DNA of 64,000 nt, from positions 248,001 to 312,000 of the forward strand of contig NZ_MSJR01000002.1 of NCBI RefSeq assembly GCF_002078605.1, read 5' to 3'. Shown one piece after another: positions 10,313 to 20,893 of this stretch. This DNA is from Salegentibacter sediminis (GTDB lineage: Bacteria > Bacteroidota > Bacteroidia > Flavobacteriales > Flavobacteriaceae). The notes below the pieces were generated by a model, which did not search any database, was not told where the DNA came from, and worked only from the letters and a program-made list of their open reading frames with translations. A program made the translations under genes and the position numbers. Each line of letters opens with the position of its first letter. Within the stretch, counting starts at the first letter, position 1.

Positions 10313-11152
10313 ATGCTGAATATTGGTGAATACCATAGTCTCACCATCGACCGGGAGACGGAGCCCGGACTTTTTCTTACCAATGAAGAAGGTGATGAGG
10401 TTTTACTTCCGAATAAATATATACCCGAAAGCTGGGAAATAGGCGGCGAAATTGAAGTTTTTGTCTACCTGGACCACGAAGAGCGGCCTGTAGCAACAAC
10501 TTTAAAACCCCTGGTTAAACTTGATAAATTTGCCTTTTTAAAATGTGTGGAAGTAAATGAATTTGGTGCCTTTCTGGACTGGGGCTTGGAGAAACATTTG
10601 TTTGTTCCTTTCAAGGAGCAGGCTTACCCCATGAAAAAAGGTGGGAGATATTTAATATTTTGTTATTTAGACGAAGATACCAATCGTTTAGTAGCTTCCA
10701 GTAAGGTTCATGCTTTTCTCGATAATTCTGAATTAACTGTTGAGCCTTTCGAGGAAGTGGATCTTATTATCAGTAACAAATCCGATCTTGGGTATAACGT
10801 GATCATCAATGAAATTCACCTTGGGCTCATCTATAACGATGAGATTTTCCAGCCCCTTAATGTGGGAGATTACATGAAAGGCTTCGTTAAGAAGACCAGG
10901 CCAGACGGAAAGATAGATGTGATGTTACAGCGACCGGGCTACAGAAGTATTGAACCTAATGCGCAGCGTATTTTAGATGAACTTGCCGCAAACCAGGGCC
11001 ACCTTAAACTCACTGATAAATCAGATCCTTCCGTGATACAAAATGTACTGGAGATGAGTAAAAAGAGTTTTAAGCGAGCCGCAGGAAATCTTTATAAGCA
11101 ACGAAAAATAGATATCACCGAAGACGGGATCTATTTAAAGGAAAATCAATAA
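10313..11152 (+). CDS. S1-like RNA-binding protein (CvfB/YitL-like)
   Basis: 279 aa; repeated S1-like segments (EVNEFGAFLDWGLEKHLFVPF), C-terminal winged-helix-like KRAAGNLYKQRKIDITEDGIYL. Confidence 0.8.
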   Translation: MLNIGEYHSLTIDRETEPGLFLTNEEGDEVLLPNKYIPESWEIGGEIEVFVYLDHEERPVATTLKPLVKLDKFAFLKCVEVNEFGAFLDWGLEKHLFVPFKEQAYPMKKGGRYLIFCYLDEDTNRLVASSKVHAFLDNSELTVEPFEEVDLIISNKSDLGYNVIINEIHLGLIYNDEIFQPLNVGDYMKGFVKKTRPDGKIDVMLQRPGYRSIEPNAQRILDELAANQGHLKLTDKSDPSVIQNVLEMSKKSFKRAAGNLYKQRKIDITEDGIYLKENQ

Positions 11153-11628
11153 TACCTACCGTAGGGAGAGAAATAGAGACGGCGACCATACATACTTCTT
11201 AAACCTGAATTATGAAGCGCGTTTTGATAAATTCGCTGGTTTCGATAATAAGGATTCGAATTAAGAGCATCGTTTTCTACTTCAGCCCGATTGTACAATC
11301 CAGTGTTATTAGAGAACTCAAAATCCTTTCTTTCTTTTTTAGGAAGAGGAGATCCAATATCTACTGTACGTTGCCGGTAGTTGTTTTTTTCATCGATTAA
11401 AGCCACGATGTCTATTCCGTTTCTTTTATTTTGATCTACATTCAGGAATTTTCCATTAGGGAGATTAAAATTTGATTTCTCAAATCCGAAATCAAAGTCA
11501 TCGAGACTTCGGTTGAGTTCCTTTCGGCTTAAATCAAAATCGGCTTCATTCCAGGCTTCAAATTCCTGAGCTACCAGGCCGGAAATACCAGAGAAGAAGA
11601 AAAAAAGAATTAGTAAGCGGAATTTCAT
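11146..11628 (-). CDS. Hypothetical exported protein
   Basis: 160 aa ORF with signal peptide-like N-terminus MKFRLLILFFFFSGISGLVAQ. Confidence 0.6.
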   Translation of the reverse strand: MKFRLLILFFFFSGISGLVAQEFEAWNEADFDLSRKELNRSLDDFDFGFEKSNFNLPNGKFLNVDQNKRNGIDIVALIDEKNNYRQRTVDIGSPLPKKERKDFEFSNNTGLYNRAEVENDALNSNPYYRNQRIYQNALHNSGLRSMYGRRLYFSPYGRYY

Positions 11629-11741
11629 CTTGAGGTTTTTTATATAATATCAAAAATAATGCAAATCTGAGGACTTTCGTTTAAATTATTAATTTCTTCG
11701 GAAGCATCAAAAAATCTTATTTTTACATTAAAATAAAAATT

Positions 11742-12581
11742 ATGAGCAAAATAGACTGGAAAACAGTTAAAGAATATGAGGATATTACCTATAAGAAAGC
11801 CAATGGCGTAGCCCGTATTGCCTTTAATCGTCCTGAGGTTAGAAATGCTTTCAGGCCCAAGACTACCAGTGAATTACTGGATGCCTTTCACGATGCCCAC
11901 GAGGATACCTCGATTGGGGTTGTTTTACTTGCTGCTGAAGGGCCCTCATCTAAAGATGGAAAATGGGCATTTTGTAGCGGTGGCGATCAAAAAGCCCGCG
12001 GGCATCAGGGATATGTTGGGGAAGATGGTTATCACCGTTTGAATATTCTTGAAGTTCAGCGGTTAATTCGATTTATGCCAAAGGCCGTAATTTGTGTGGT
12101 TCCCGGTTGGGCAGTAGGGGGCGGGCATAGTTTACACGTGGTTTGTGACCTAACGCTTGCCAGTAAGGAAAACGCTATTTTCAAACAAACCGATGCCGAT
12201 GTAACGAGTTTTGATGCAGGATATGGCTCGGCTTATTTAGCAAAAATGGTAGGGCAGAAGAAAGCCCGTGAGATCTTTTTCCTCGGAAGAAATTACTCGG
12301 CGCAGGAAGCTTATGAAATGGGAATGGTGAATGCCGTAATTCCGCACGATGAGTTGGAAGATACCGCATATGAATGGGCCCAGGAAATTATGGAAAAATC
12401 GCCAACCTCTATTAAAATGCTGAAATTTGCGATGAACATGACTGATGACGGAATGGTAGGGCAACAGGTTTTTGCCGGAGAAGTTACGCGTCTGGCTTAT
12501 ATGACCGATGAAGCCAAAGAAGGCCGTGATGCTTTTCTGGAAAAGAGAAAACCAAATTTTGATAAAAAATGGATCCCATAA
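11742..12581 (+). CDS. menB: 1,4-dihydroxy-2-naphthoyl-CoA synthase
   Basis: Crotonase fold; FNRPEVRNAFRPKT, WAFCSGGDQKARG, GWAVGGGHSLHVVCDLTLAS, QTDADVTSFDAGYGSAYLA. Confidence 0.95.
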   Translation: MSKIDWKTVKEYEDITYKKANGVARIAFNRPEVRNAFRPKTTSELLDAFHDAHEDTSIGVVLLAAEGPSSKDGKWAFCSGGDQKARGHQGYVGEDGYHRLNILEVQRLIRFMPKAVICVVPGWAVGGGHSLHVVCDLTLASKENAIFKQTDADVTSFDAGYGSAYLAKMVGQKKAREIFFLGRNYSAQEAYEMGMVNAVIPHDELEDTAYEWAQEIMEKSPTSIKMLKFAMNMTDDGMVGQQVFAGEVTRLAYMTDEAKEGRDAFLEKRKPNFDKKWIP

Positions 12582-13096
12582 GCAAAGGTTTTAGCAACGA
12601 ACAGATAGATTTGGCTTCCCTCCCCAAATATGAGTCGGTAGCCTACTCTTCAGTTTCGTCTAAATATCTTATAAAAATGAATATTCAGACGGGCATTTTT
12701 ATGCTCGTCTTGTTTATTGCACTTGGTGTCTTTTGGTTTTTTAAGTTAAACCCTTTGCAGTCTGGACTTATTTTTTCGGTTATATTAATAGGTTTTATAT
12801 TCAGGTTTTGGAATAATTATAGGCTGCTTCAAACTTTAGGCTATGCGATTAGGGAGAAGGATATTATTTATAGAAGAGGTTTTATCTTCAGTAAAACCAC
12901 GATCATTCCATTTAATAGGGTGCAACACGCTTCAATTTCACGAGGTATTTGGGATAAGTTTTTAGGCATTTCCAGCCTTAATATTTTTACTGCTGGGGGA
13001 AGTGGGAGCGATATCACTATTCCAGGTTTAGAACCGGAAATGGCTGTGCGGTTAAAAGAAGCTATCGCGGTTAAGATCTCCAATGATGAATCCTAA
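12569..13096 (+). CDS. PH (bPH2/YdbS-like) domain membrane protein
   Basis: Two TM segments then RRGFIFSKTTIIPFNRVQHASISRGIWDKFLGISSLNIFTAGG; overlaps menB end. Confidence 0.8.
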   Translation: MDPISKGFSNEQIDLASLPKYESVAYSSVSSKYLIKMNIQTGIFMLVLFIALGVFWFFKLNPLQSGLIFSVILIGFIFRFWNNYRLLQTLGYAIREKDIIYRRGFIFSKTTIIPFNRVQHASISRGIWDKFLGISSLNIFTAGGSGSDITIPGLEPEMAVRLKEAIAVKISNDES

Positions 13097-14603
13097 AGCC
13101 TATAGCACCGTCCAGCGGCAGACCATAGCCGGGGTTGTTCTTATTTTCCTTTCCAGTCTTTATAAACTTTTCAGGATATTTTGGGCGCTGGGTGCTTATT
13201 TGTTATTAAGCGGTCCCAGCAAAAGCACCTTAGTTTTTACCGCCCTTGGTTTGCTGGTATTAGGTGTTTTAACCTTGCTCTATAGCTATCTTTATTACCG
13301 TAAGTTCATTTTTTATATCGATTATGAACGTGAGGAATTCGTATTGGAAGAAGGCATTTTTTCTTCAGAAAATACTGCAATTCCTTTCGATAAAATTCAG
13401 CAGGTATATTTTAAGCGCTCTATCCTTCAGCGTGTGATAAATGTCTATAGTCTGGTAATAGATACAGCCGGGAGCAATCAAAAGGAAGTGGAGATAAAGG
13501 CTATTTCTGAAAAAGATGCCAATAAACTTTCAGAAATTCTTTTAAAAGCTAAAGCTGAAAAAACTGAAGAAAAACAATTTGAAGAGGAAACGGTAGAAGC
13601 CGTAAATGAAAAACTCTGGATTCATAAGGTATCTATGCTTACCCTTTTAAAAATTGGGATTAGTACTAATTACCTACGCGGCCTATCCTTAATTTTTGTT
13701 TTTGTGACGAGTATTTACAACAGGATAAATACTTATTTTCAAGATCGCATGGATGATGTTGAAGTCTATTTTACTCAATTTTCGGGGGTTTTGCAGTCTA
13801 TTGGGATGTTAGCCATGCTTTTTGTCCTGCTGTTGCTTTTGAGTATTAGCATAACAATTATCGAAGTATTTATAAAGTATTATGGCTTAACAATTCATCA
13901 GAATAAGGATAAAATGGAGGTAGAGATGGGGCTAAAAACCAATACCAAAGTCTCTTTGCAGCCCAGAAGGCTTCAGTTAATGCGAATAAAAACGAATCCC
14001 GTTCAAAAACGTTTAAACCTATATGAAGCTCAAATTTCGTTATCCAGTAGTGAGGATGAACTTCAGAAAAATAAAATTAAGATTCCTGGCTTAGGAAAAG
14101 ATATCGTAAAAAAGATAAAGTCTTTTCTATACAGCGAAACATCTGAAGATAGCTTCAGCAGTACTTTTAGGCCGGACAGATTATTACTATTCCGGAAAAT
14201 TGCACTGGCAATGTTGCCTGTGCTGGTTTTCCTGGCAATATGGTATTTCACAGCTTTTATACCATTCCAAATATGGGCTGTTCTGGTTTTGGCAGGATTA
14301 TATATTATTGCCGCGGTAAGTTTACAAATACTAGCATTTAGAAAACGAAAACTAATAGTTACAGGGGAATTCCTGCAAAAGAAGAAAGGCTTATGGAATA
14401 TGACTGAAGAAACCCTCGAATTATTTAAAATACAATCTACAAGCGTAAAACAACCCATCTGGTATCGCCGAAGAGACCTGGTAAATGTTGTATTCCATAC
14501 TGCCGGGGGTGATCTAAGATTTTATGCGCTTACAAAGGATATTCTGCCCTATGTAAATTATGTTTTGTATAAGGCCGAAGTTACTTCCAGGAACTGGATG
14601 TAA
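13083..14603 (+). CDS. PH (bPH2/YdbT-like) domain membrane protein
   Basis: FVLEEGIFSSENTAIPFDKIQQVYFKRSILQRVINVYSLVIDTAG; repeated PH/TM units; overlaps upstream ORF. Confidence 0.8.
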   Translation: MMNPKAYSTVQRQTIAGVVLIFLSSLYKLFRIFWALGAYLLLSGPSKSTLVFTALGLLVLGVLTLLYSYLYYRKFIFYIDYEREEFVLEEGIFSSENTAIPFDKIQQVYFKRSILQRVINVYSLVIDTAGSNQKEVEIKAISEKDANKLSEILLKAKAEKTEEKQFEEETVEAVNEKLWIHKVSMLTLLKIGISTNYLRGLSLIFVFVTSIYNRINTYFQDRMDDVEVYFTQFSGVLQSIGMLAMLFVLLLLLSISITIIEVFIKYYGLTIHQNKDKMEVEMGLKTNTKVSLQPRRLQLMRIKTNPVQKRLNLYEAQISLSSSEDELQKNKIKIPGLGKDIVKKIKSFLYSETSEDSFSSTFRPDRLLLFRKIALAMLPVLVFLAIWYFTAFIPFQIWAVLVLAGLYIIAAVSLQILAFRKRKLIVTGEFLQKKKGLWNMTEETLELFKIQSTSVKQPIWYRRRDLVNVVFHTAGGDLRFYALTKDILPYVNYVLYKAEVTSRNWM

Positions 14604-14635
14604 GGAGATTTAGACGATTTGGGAGAAATAAAAAT

Positions 14636-14671
14636 AAAAAAACCACGGATAGTAATTTCCGTGGCTTTTTC
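14636..14671. terminator. Bidirectional terminator-like hairpin
   Basis: AAAAACCACGGA-tagtaatt-TCCGTGGCTTTTT between convergent ORFs. Confidence 0.75.
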
Positions 14672-14691
14672 CCTTTAAATAATTAATGTGC

Positions 14692-17100
14692 TTATCTAAG
14701 TTTTGGATATTTTTCAGGGTTTACTTCATTAAAAATGCTATAAATCTTTTCAAAAATATCATCAGAAGATGGCTTGGAGAAATAATCACCATCGGTGCCA
14801 TAAGCAGGACGGTGTTCTTTAGCCGTTAAAGTATCTGGTTTACTATCCAGAAATTTGTATGCATTTTGTTCGTTTAAAACCTTATCCAGGATAAATGCAG
14901 AAGCTCCTCCGGGAACATCTTCATCTATTACAAGAAGGCGATTAGTCTTTTCAACGCTTTTTACAATGTCATGCTCCAAATCGAATGGGAGTAACGACTG
15001 GACATCAATGACTTCAGCGTTTATGCCAAATTCTTCAAGTTCCTGGGCGGTTTGTTCAACAATTCTTAGAGTAGAACCGTATGAAACCAGGGTGATATCT
15101 TTTCCTTCTTTTACCGTTTCCACTTTCCCAATAGGGGTGCGAATCTCGGCTAAGTTTTCAGGCATCTTTTCTTTTAGCCTGTATCCGTTAAGACATTCTA
15201 CGAGCAGTGCTGGAGTGTCCTGCTCCAGTAGTGTATTATAGAAACCAGCGGCTTTGGTCATATTTCTTGGTACGAGAACATAAATGCCACGTACCAGGTT
15301 TAAAATACCTCCCATTTGGGAACCACTGTGCCAGATACCTTCTAATCGGTGTCCACGGGTTCTTATAATAAGTGGTGCTTTTTGTTTTCCTTTGGTACGA
15401 TATTGTACGGTAGAAAGGTCGTCACTAATGGTTTGCAGGGCATACATTAAATAATCCAAATACTGGATTTCTGCAATGGGGCGTAGACCTCGCATCGACA
15501 TCCCAATTCCCTGACCCAAAATTGTTGCTTCCCGAATCCCAACATCGGCGACCCGTAGTTTTCCGTATTTTTTCTGAAGCCCTTCCAGCCCCTGGTTAAC
15601 ATCACCAATCTCTCCCGAATCTTCACCAAAGATTAAGGTTTCCGGTTTGCTGCCAAAGATTTGGTCAAAATTATCCCGAAGGATTATACGCCCGTCCACT
15701 TCCTGTGCATTTGAGGCATACTGAGGTTTTACCTCTTCTATATGAGCTTGATTCTCTATATATAAATGACTGCTGTAATCATCTTTTGCAAGGTCTTCAT
15801 ATGTTTTTATCCAATCCAGAAGATCCTGCTTAAGGGCCGGCTCGTCCTGAACCAGGAAGCGTAAACTTTTTCTTGCTGTAGAAAACACATCCTTTTTAAG
15901 GGGCTCTTTTATTGCTTTAAGCTCTTTAGCCAGGCTTACTATTTCATTCTTTTTTTCAGAGGATTTTGAGATTTCTGCGAGAAGTTTGATCAACTCTTTT
16001 TGTTTCTCTTTCATCGGGTTGGAATAGTTTTCCCAGGCTGTTCTTTTGCCTTCCCGTACCTCTTTTTTTATTTCTTTTTCAAGGTTTTCAAGATCTTCGT
16101 CTGTAGCGAAATCATTGCTGATTATCCATTCCCTTAATTTCACGTTACAATCATATTCCCGCTCCCAGGTAAGTCTTTGTTCGCTTTTATAACGCTCATG
16201 CGATCCCGAGGTAGAATGCCCCTGTGGCTGTGTTAATTCTTTTACATGAATAAGAACGGGGGAATGCTCTCTTCGGGCTATTGTTGCGGCTTTCCCATAA
16301 GCTTCAACCAAAGCAACATAATCCCACCCGTTCACGATTATTATCTCGTAACCTTTATTATCTTCATCACGTTGGAAACCTTTAATGATCTCCGAAATAT
16401 TTTCTTTAGTAGTTTGATGCCGGGCGTGAACCGAAATTCCATATTCATCATCCCAAACGCTTAAAACCATAGGCACCTGCATTACGCCTGCAGCATTTAG
16501 GGTTTCCCAGAAATGGCCTTCGCTGGTGCTGGCATTACCAATGGTTCCCCAGGCTACCTCGTTCCCGTTTTCTGAGAATTTTTCAGCATCAATTCCTTCA
16601 ACATTCCGATAGATTTTTGATGCCTGGGCCAGACCCAAAAGTCGGGGCATCTGGCCTGCTGTAGGAGAGATATCGGCACTGGAATTTTTTTGTTGCATCA
16701 GGTTTTTCCAGCTTCCGTCTTCGTTTAAACTGTGAGTGGAAAAATGCCCGCCCATTTGCCTTCCGGCAGACATGGGTTCATTTACAATATTATTATCGGC
16801 GTAAAGTCCTGCGAAGAACTGTTCAATGCTAAGTTCATTGATTGCCATCATAAAGGTTTGATCGCGGTAATATCCAGACCTGAAATCGCCATTTTTAAAT
16901 GCCTTGGCCATCGCGAGTTGAGGCACTTCCTTTCCATCTCCAAAAATCCCGAATTTAGCTTTTCCGGTAAGAACTTCCCTTCTTCCCAGTAAGCTGCATT
17001 CGCGACTGGTGACCGCAACGCGGTAATCTTCCAGCACTTGTGCCTTGAAATCTTCAAATGAAATTGAATCTTTAGTCTGTGTTTCGCTTTGCATGAACAT
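14692..17100 (-). CDS. Alpha-ketoacid dehydrogenase E1, fused alpha and beta subunits (2-oxoisovalerate type)
   Basis: ThDP alpha-type N-half (AGRQMGGHFSTHSLNEDGSW, WGTIGNASTSEGHFWETLNAAG) and beta-type C-half (FGEDSGEIGDVNQGLEGLQKKYG, RTRGHRLEGIWHSGSQMG). Confidence 0.88.
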   Translation of the reverse strand: MFMQSETQTKDSISFEDFKAQVLEDYRVAVTSRECSLLGRREVLTGKAKFGIFGDGKEVPQLAMAKAFKNGDFRSGYYRDQTFMMAINELSIEQFFAGLYADNNIVNEPMSAGRQMGGHFSTHSLNEDGSWKNLMQQKNSSADISPTAGQMPRLLGLAQASKIYRNVEGIDAEKFSENGNEVAWGTIGNASTSEGHFWETLNAAGVMQVPMVLSVWDDEYGISVHARHQTTKENISEIIKGFQRDEDNKGYEIIIVNGWDYVALVEAYGKAATIARREHSPVLIHVKELTQPQGHSTSGSHERYKSEQRLTWEREYDCNVKLREWIISNDFATDEDLENLEKEIKKEVREGKRTAWENYSNPMKEKQKELIKLLAEISKSSEKKNEIVSLAKELKAIKEPLKKDVFSTARKSLRFLVQDEPALKQDLLDWIKTYEDLAKDDYSSHLYIENQAHIEEVKPQYASNAQEVDGRIILRDNFDQIFGSKPETLIFGEDSGEIGDVNQGLEGLQKKYGKLRVADVGIREATILGQGIGMSMRGLRPIAEIQYLDYLMYALQTISDDLSTVQYRTKGKQKAPLIIRTRGHRLEGIWHSGSQMGGILNLVRGIYVLVPRNMTKAAGFYNTLLEQDTPALLVECLNGYRLKEKMPENLAEIRTPIGKVETVKEGKDITLVSYGSTLRIVEQTAQELEEFGINAEVIDVQSLLPFDLEHDIVKSVEKTNRLLVIDEDVPGGASAFILDKVLNEQNAYKFLDSKPDTLTAKEHRPAYGTDGDYFSKPSSDDIFEKIYSIFNEVNPEKYPKLR

Positions 17101-17298
17101 TCATTTTATTGAATAACAAATGTAACGAAAACTATAATTATACACAATTCATTAAAAGCTGAATATTTTACGAAATAATTATTTTTTTTGACTTAAATTA
17201 TTATTTATGAAATAAAACGGAAGTGTTTAACGGTTTAAGTGAATATCAGATAATTGGTTTCCTTAATCCCAAAAATATCTGAATGGTATAAATTTTTG

Positions 17299-20118
17299 TT
17301 AATACCACCGGCGGGTGAAGAGTTTAATAAGGGTATTAATATCCAGGGAGACGATGAAACGAATTCTTTGATCATATTTCTCTTTCCCAACTTCCCAACC
17401 TAAGCTGGAATAAACCGGAAAAAATACTTCAAAATAATCGTCCACAAGACTAAGACGCAATCCTGAATCATAGAGGAATTTCGCACTTTCAAACTGGTTT
17501 TTCACCAAACCTGCATCTGCATAAACAAAGATGAATTTCCATAAATTTGTACTGGCGTTAGCGGTGGTAAGCCACTGGTTGGCATATTCCGGTTGCAATT
17601 GAGATTTGAAGCCACCCTCAGCGACAATAATTTGTTGGCTGAAAAGCCCGCTGCCCTGACTTCTTCCGTAGTAATTGTAATCAAACAAGTAATCAGTAGG
17701 CCGATCCAGGGCAAAACTGAAGTAATCGGTTTTTTGACTATCATTATATAAAAATGCCCCTGCGAAGAACCTCAGGTTGATCTGCCGGTTGTTCTTAAAG
17801 AGCTTACGGTATTCAAGGCTCATGGAAACCTTGCTGAATTTTTCTGCAAGCTGGTAATCGAAAGAAGCCCCGTGAAAATCTACCAAATGGGGTTTGCTAT
17901 ACTGGTAATTTATGTTGAAAACATTATAATCTGGTCTGTCCAATGGAACGGCTGGGTTTTTATCCCGTCTCACATTTACATTTCTTATAAGCAGGCGTTG
18001 CCTTTCATTGTTTCTTAGGTATTTATTTCTGAAATAAAAGCCAATAAAAGGAGTGTATTTCTCGTAGAAAAGGCCATAATTATAGGAGAAACGGGAGCCA
18101 CTAAGTCCGTAGCGTATAGAATGTAGCTCTTTATTTTCGAATTGTTGGTTATAGAGTAAAGAGGCAGAACCCACTATGGTTTTACTGTTAAACCCATATT
18201 TGGGAGAAATACTAAACTGGAAATTTTTATTCAGAAAGGTTTTATTATACATCTTGGGCCCAATAGAAATTCCGTCATAAAGGTTATAATCAAATTCTGG
18301 CATAAAGAAAACCTGGGTATATCGTGGGTCTTCAATATCCTGAAGAAGTCGGATTTGTAGGGGCTTATTAAGAAGTTTTGTTACTCGCTTATAGTTATCT
18401 CTTTGGTTAATCTCAGGGATTATTCCTTCATAATTCAGGGCGAGCCTGTCTATATCCTTTCTTGGGATGCTTACGGTCTTTTCTTTATTAAAATCATTCA
18501 CCCAGGTTTTATAAACAATTTGTCCGTCTTTAAGGCCGTAAAGGGAAACCGGAAATCCGTTTCTACGTTTGTTCAGGACGGTTACTTTCAGCGAATCCCT
18601 GGTCTTTACCAGATTACTTATTCGGAAATCAATTTTTTCATTTTTAGCTACATAATCCTCAAAAAACCAGGAGATATCCTTATCCGCAGCCGCCTCCAAA
18701 TAGGATTTGAAATCTTTTTCTGAAACCGGCTTCATACTGTTTTCTTTATAAAACTTCTGAATTGCACTTTTTATAGCATCGCTATCCAAATAATCTTCCA
18801 GGTATTTTACACCTACTCCGGCTTTGTAGGGGTTTGCAATATTTATATTGAATTTTATAAGGGAATCCTGCGATGTAGCAAGTGGTTGGTCCAGATTGAG
18901 TCTTGCCGTATTCATATATAGAAACTGGTACTGATCATTAAATTCCAGATCGGCGGCGTGAAACCATCTAATTCCTATAATATCGCTCAGGTTTCCAATT
19001 AATTTCATCCTGGGATAATATCTGGCTACATAATCCATCATAAGAGAAACCAGAATAGCATCATTCACCCATTGTTCTTCCCTGGGATTCACCTGAATAG
19101 AATTTTTAAGCAGGTTGTTTGTTATGGTTTTAAACTGTTTGATATCATATTGGAAACCATCAGGGAAAGGTCTTATAAAACTCGGGAGCTGGTTGAGGCC
19201 ATAAATCGGACTGTTTAAATAATCCTCCTGTGTAACAAATAAGGTGCTGTGAGGATAAGTTCCCAGACGTTCATGAATGAATTTTATTATTCTGTCCAGA
19301 ATAACACTTTTAACTACCGGCTGGAGTCCATCGTCTTCAACATCGGTTAAAATTTCATGGGATTGGGCATATTCCGAATCAAAGAGATAACTTTTTGTAA
19401 GATAGAGTTTAGATTCTGTTCTTTGAAGTCCTACAAGCTTTACGGTTTTCACACCCTTTGAAGTATGGGAATTGCTTTTAGCCAGAGCACTTGCAATATA
19501 AAGGTTTTGAGGAATACTAAGGGTGATGTTCAGATTAGCCGGACTTGTGAATTGATTGTCAAGATTGCGATGACTAAAAATTTGCCATCCATCCCGGTAA
19601 ACCGCCAGGTTAATGTACCAGTATCTTAATTTATAATTTCCAACATTGTCTACTCCGTACCGGGTAAACTTATCGGAAGGAATTTTGAGTTTATAATCAA
19701 GATGAATTTCAAATTCCTCTCCCGGTGCTAAGGCTTGGGGGAGTTCAACTTTTATAATATCAGGATGCAATTCCGGTCTGCTCCAGGAAAGGGAATCCCC
19801 GGATTTTTGGGAAAGGGAATTAATGGAGGTGCCTCCTCTTTCAATTTCTTTTGAAAAATGAAAGCGCCGGGAAAATTCCTCAGCAAATCTTTGGGCGAGG
19901 GGAGTAGATTTACTGCTATAGGCATTGGCCCAGTCATTTAAATAAATTTCCCTTAAAGTATCTTTACTTTCGTTTTGGTAAACAATCTCCTGCTGAATAT
20001 CAAAGGTTCTCAGGGAGTCGTTTAACTGCGCGTTTATAGTGATAGAGTTTTGAGAAAAACCCAAACCTATTCCTGTAATGAGCAGCAGGTAAAAAATAAA
20101 ATACTTCAAGGGAAACAA
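17299..20118 (-). CDS. M1 peptidase-like N-terminal region (no HExxH) with probable outer-membrane barrel C-terminus
   Basis: 939 aa; M1-like YGLNQLPSFI and EEQWVNDAILVSLMMDYV; C-terminal aromatic alternating segments ending RRWY; signal peptide. Confidence 0.6.
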   Translation of the reverse strand: MFPLKYFIFYLLLITGIGLGFSQNSITINAQLNDSLRTFDIQQEIVYQNESKDTLREIYLNDWANAYSSKSTPLAQRFAEEFSRRFHFSKEIERGGTSINSLSQKSGDSLSWSRPELHPDIIKVELPQALAPGEEFEIHLDYKLKIPSDKFTRYGVDNVGNYKLRYWYINLAVYRDGWQIFSHRNLDNQFTSPANLNITLSIPQNLYIASALAKSNSHTSKGVKTVKLVGLQRTESKLYLTKSYLFDSEYAQSHEILTDVEDDGLQPVVKSVILDRIIKFIHERLGTYPHSTLFVTQEDYLNSPIYGLNQLPSFIRPFPDGFQYDIKQFKTITNNLLKNSIQVNPREEQWVNDAILVSLMMDYVARYYPRMKLIGNLSDIIGIRWFHAADLEFNDQYQFLYMNTARLNLDQPLATSQDSLIKFNINIANPYKAGVGVKYLEDYLDSDAIKSAIQKFYKENSMKPVSEKDFKSYLEAAADKDISWFFEDYVAKNEKIDFRISNLVKTRDSLKVTVLNKRRNGFPVSLYGLKDGQIVYKTWVNDFNKEKTVSIPRKDIDRLALNYEGIIPEINQRDNYKRVTKLLNKPLQIRLLQDIEDPRYTQVFFMPEFDYNLYDGISIGPKMYNKTFLNKNFQFSISPKYGFNSKTIVGSASLLYNQQFENKELHSIRYGLSGSRFSYNYGLFYEKYTPFIGFYFRNKYLRNNERQRLLIRNVNVRRDKNPAVPLDRPDYNVFNINYQYSKPHLVDFHGASFDYQLAEKFSKVSMSLEYRKLFKNNRQINLRFFAGAFLYNDSQKTDYFSFALDRPTDYLFDYNYYGRSQGSGLFSQQIIVAEGGFKSQLQPEYANQWLTTANASTNLWKFIFVYADAGLVKNQFESAKFLYDSGLRLSLVDDYFEVFFPVYSSLGWEVGKEKYDQRIRFIVSLDINTLIKLFTRRWY

Positions 20119-20186
20119 GGCTATTTAGCGTATAACAGAATTTCGCTAAATATAATCAAAGTTTATGAGCCCTAAACTCATTTTAA

Positions 20187-20876
20187 TTAGAAGTTAGGAC
20201 TTAAGTTATACTCATCGTAGAACTGGTTAAGGATTTCAATAACCTCATCTTCCGTATCCACCACCTGAACCAGATCCATATCGGGTTCACTAATATTTTG
20301 AAAGCTATCCAGAAGGGTTTTTCTCACCCAATCTACCAGGCCACCCCAAAATTCGGTGCCTACTAAAATTATAGGGAATTTATCGATCTTATGAGTCTGG
20401 ATGAGGGTTATTGCTTCAAAAAGCTCGTCCAGGGTGCCAAAGCCACCTGGCATTACTACAAAGCCCTGGGAGTATTTTACGAACATTACCTTTCTAACAA
20501 AGAAGTAATCAAAATCAAGGCTTTTGTCATTATCGATATAAGGGTTATCGTGTTGCTCAAAAGGCAGGTCTATATTAAGTCCTACCGAAGTTCCGCCGCC
20601 AAGGTGTGCTCCTTTATTACCGGCTTCCATAATCCCGGGGCCACCACCGGTAATTACGCCATATCCGTTTTCTACGATTTTTTTGGAAATTCTTTCTGCA
20701 AGTTTGTAATATTTCTGATCTGGTTTTGTTCGTGCAGATCCAAAAATGGAAACACAGGGCCCAATTTGACTCAGTTTTTCATAACCGTTTACAAATTCCC
20801 CCATTATTTTAAAAATAGCCCAGGAATCGTTTGTTTTAATTTCATTCCAGGCTTTATTCTTTAAGCTAGTTCTCAT
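20187..20876 (-). CDS. TIGR00730/LOG-family protein (cytokinin riboside phosphoribohydrolase-like)
   Basis: GGGPGIMEAGNKGAHLGGGTSVGLNI and MPGGFGTLDELFEAITLIQT. Confidence 0.92.
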   Translation of the reverse strand: MRTSLKNKAWNEIKTNDSWAIFKIMGEFVNGYEKLSQIGPCVSIFGSARTKPDQKYYKLAERISKKIVENGYGVITGGGPGIMEAGNKGAHLGGGTSVGLNIDLPFEQHDNPYIDNDKSLDFDYFFVRKVMFVKYSQGFVVMPGGFGTLDELFEAITLIQTHKIDKFPIILVGTEFWGGLVDWVRKTLLDSFQNISEPDMDLVQVVDTEDEVIEILNQFYDEYNLSPNF

Positions 20877-20893
20877 GTTAGATTTTTGATATT

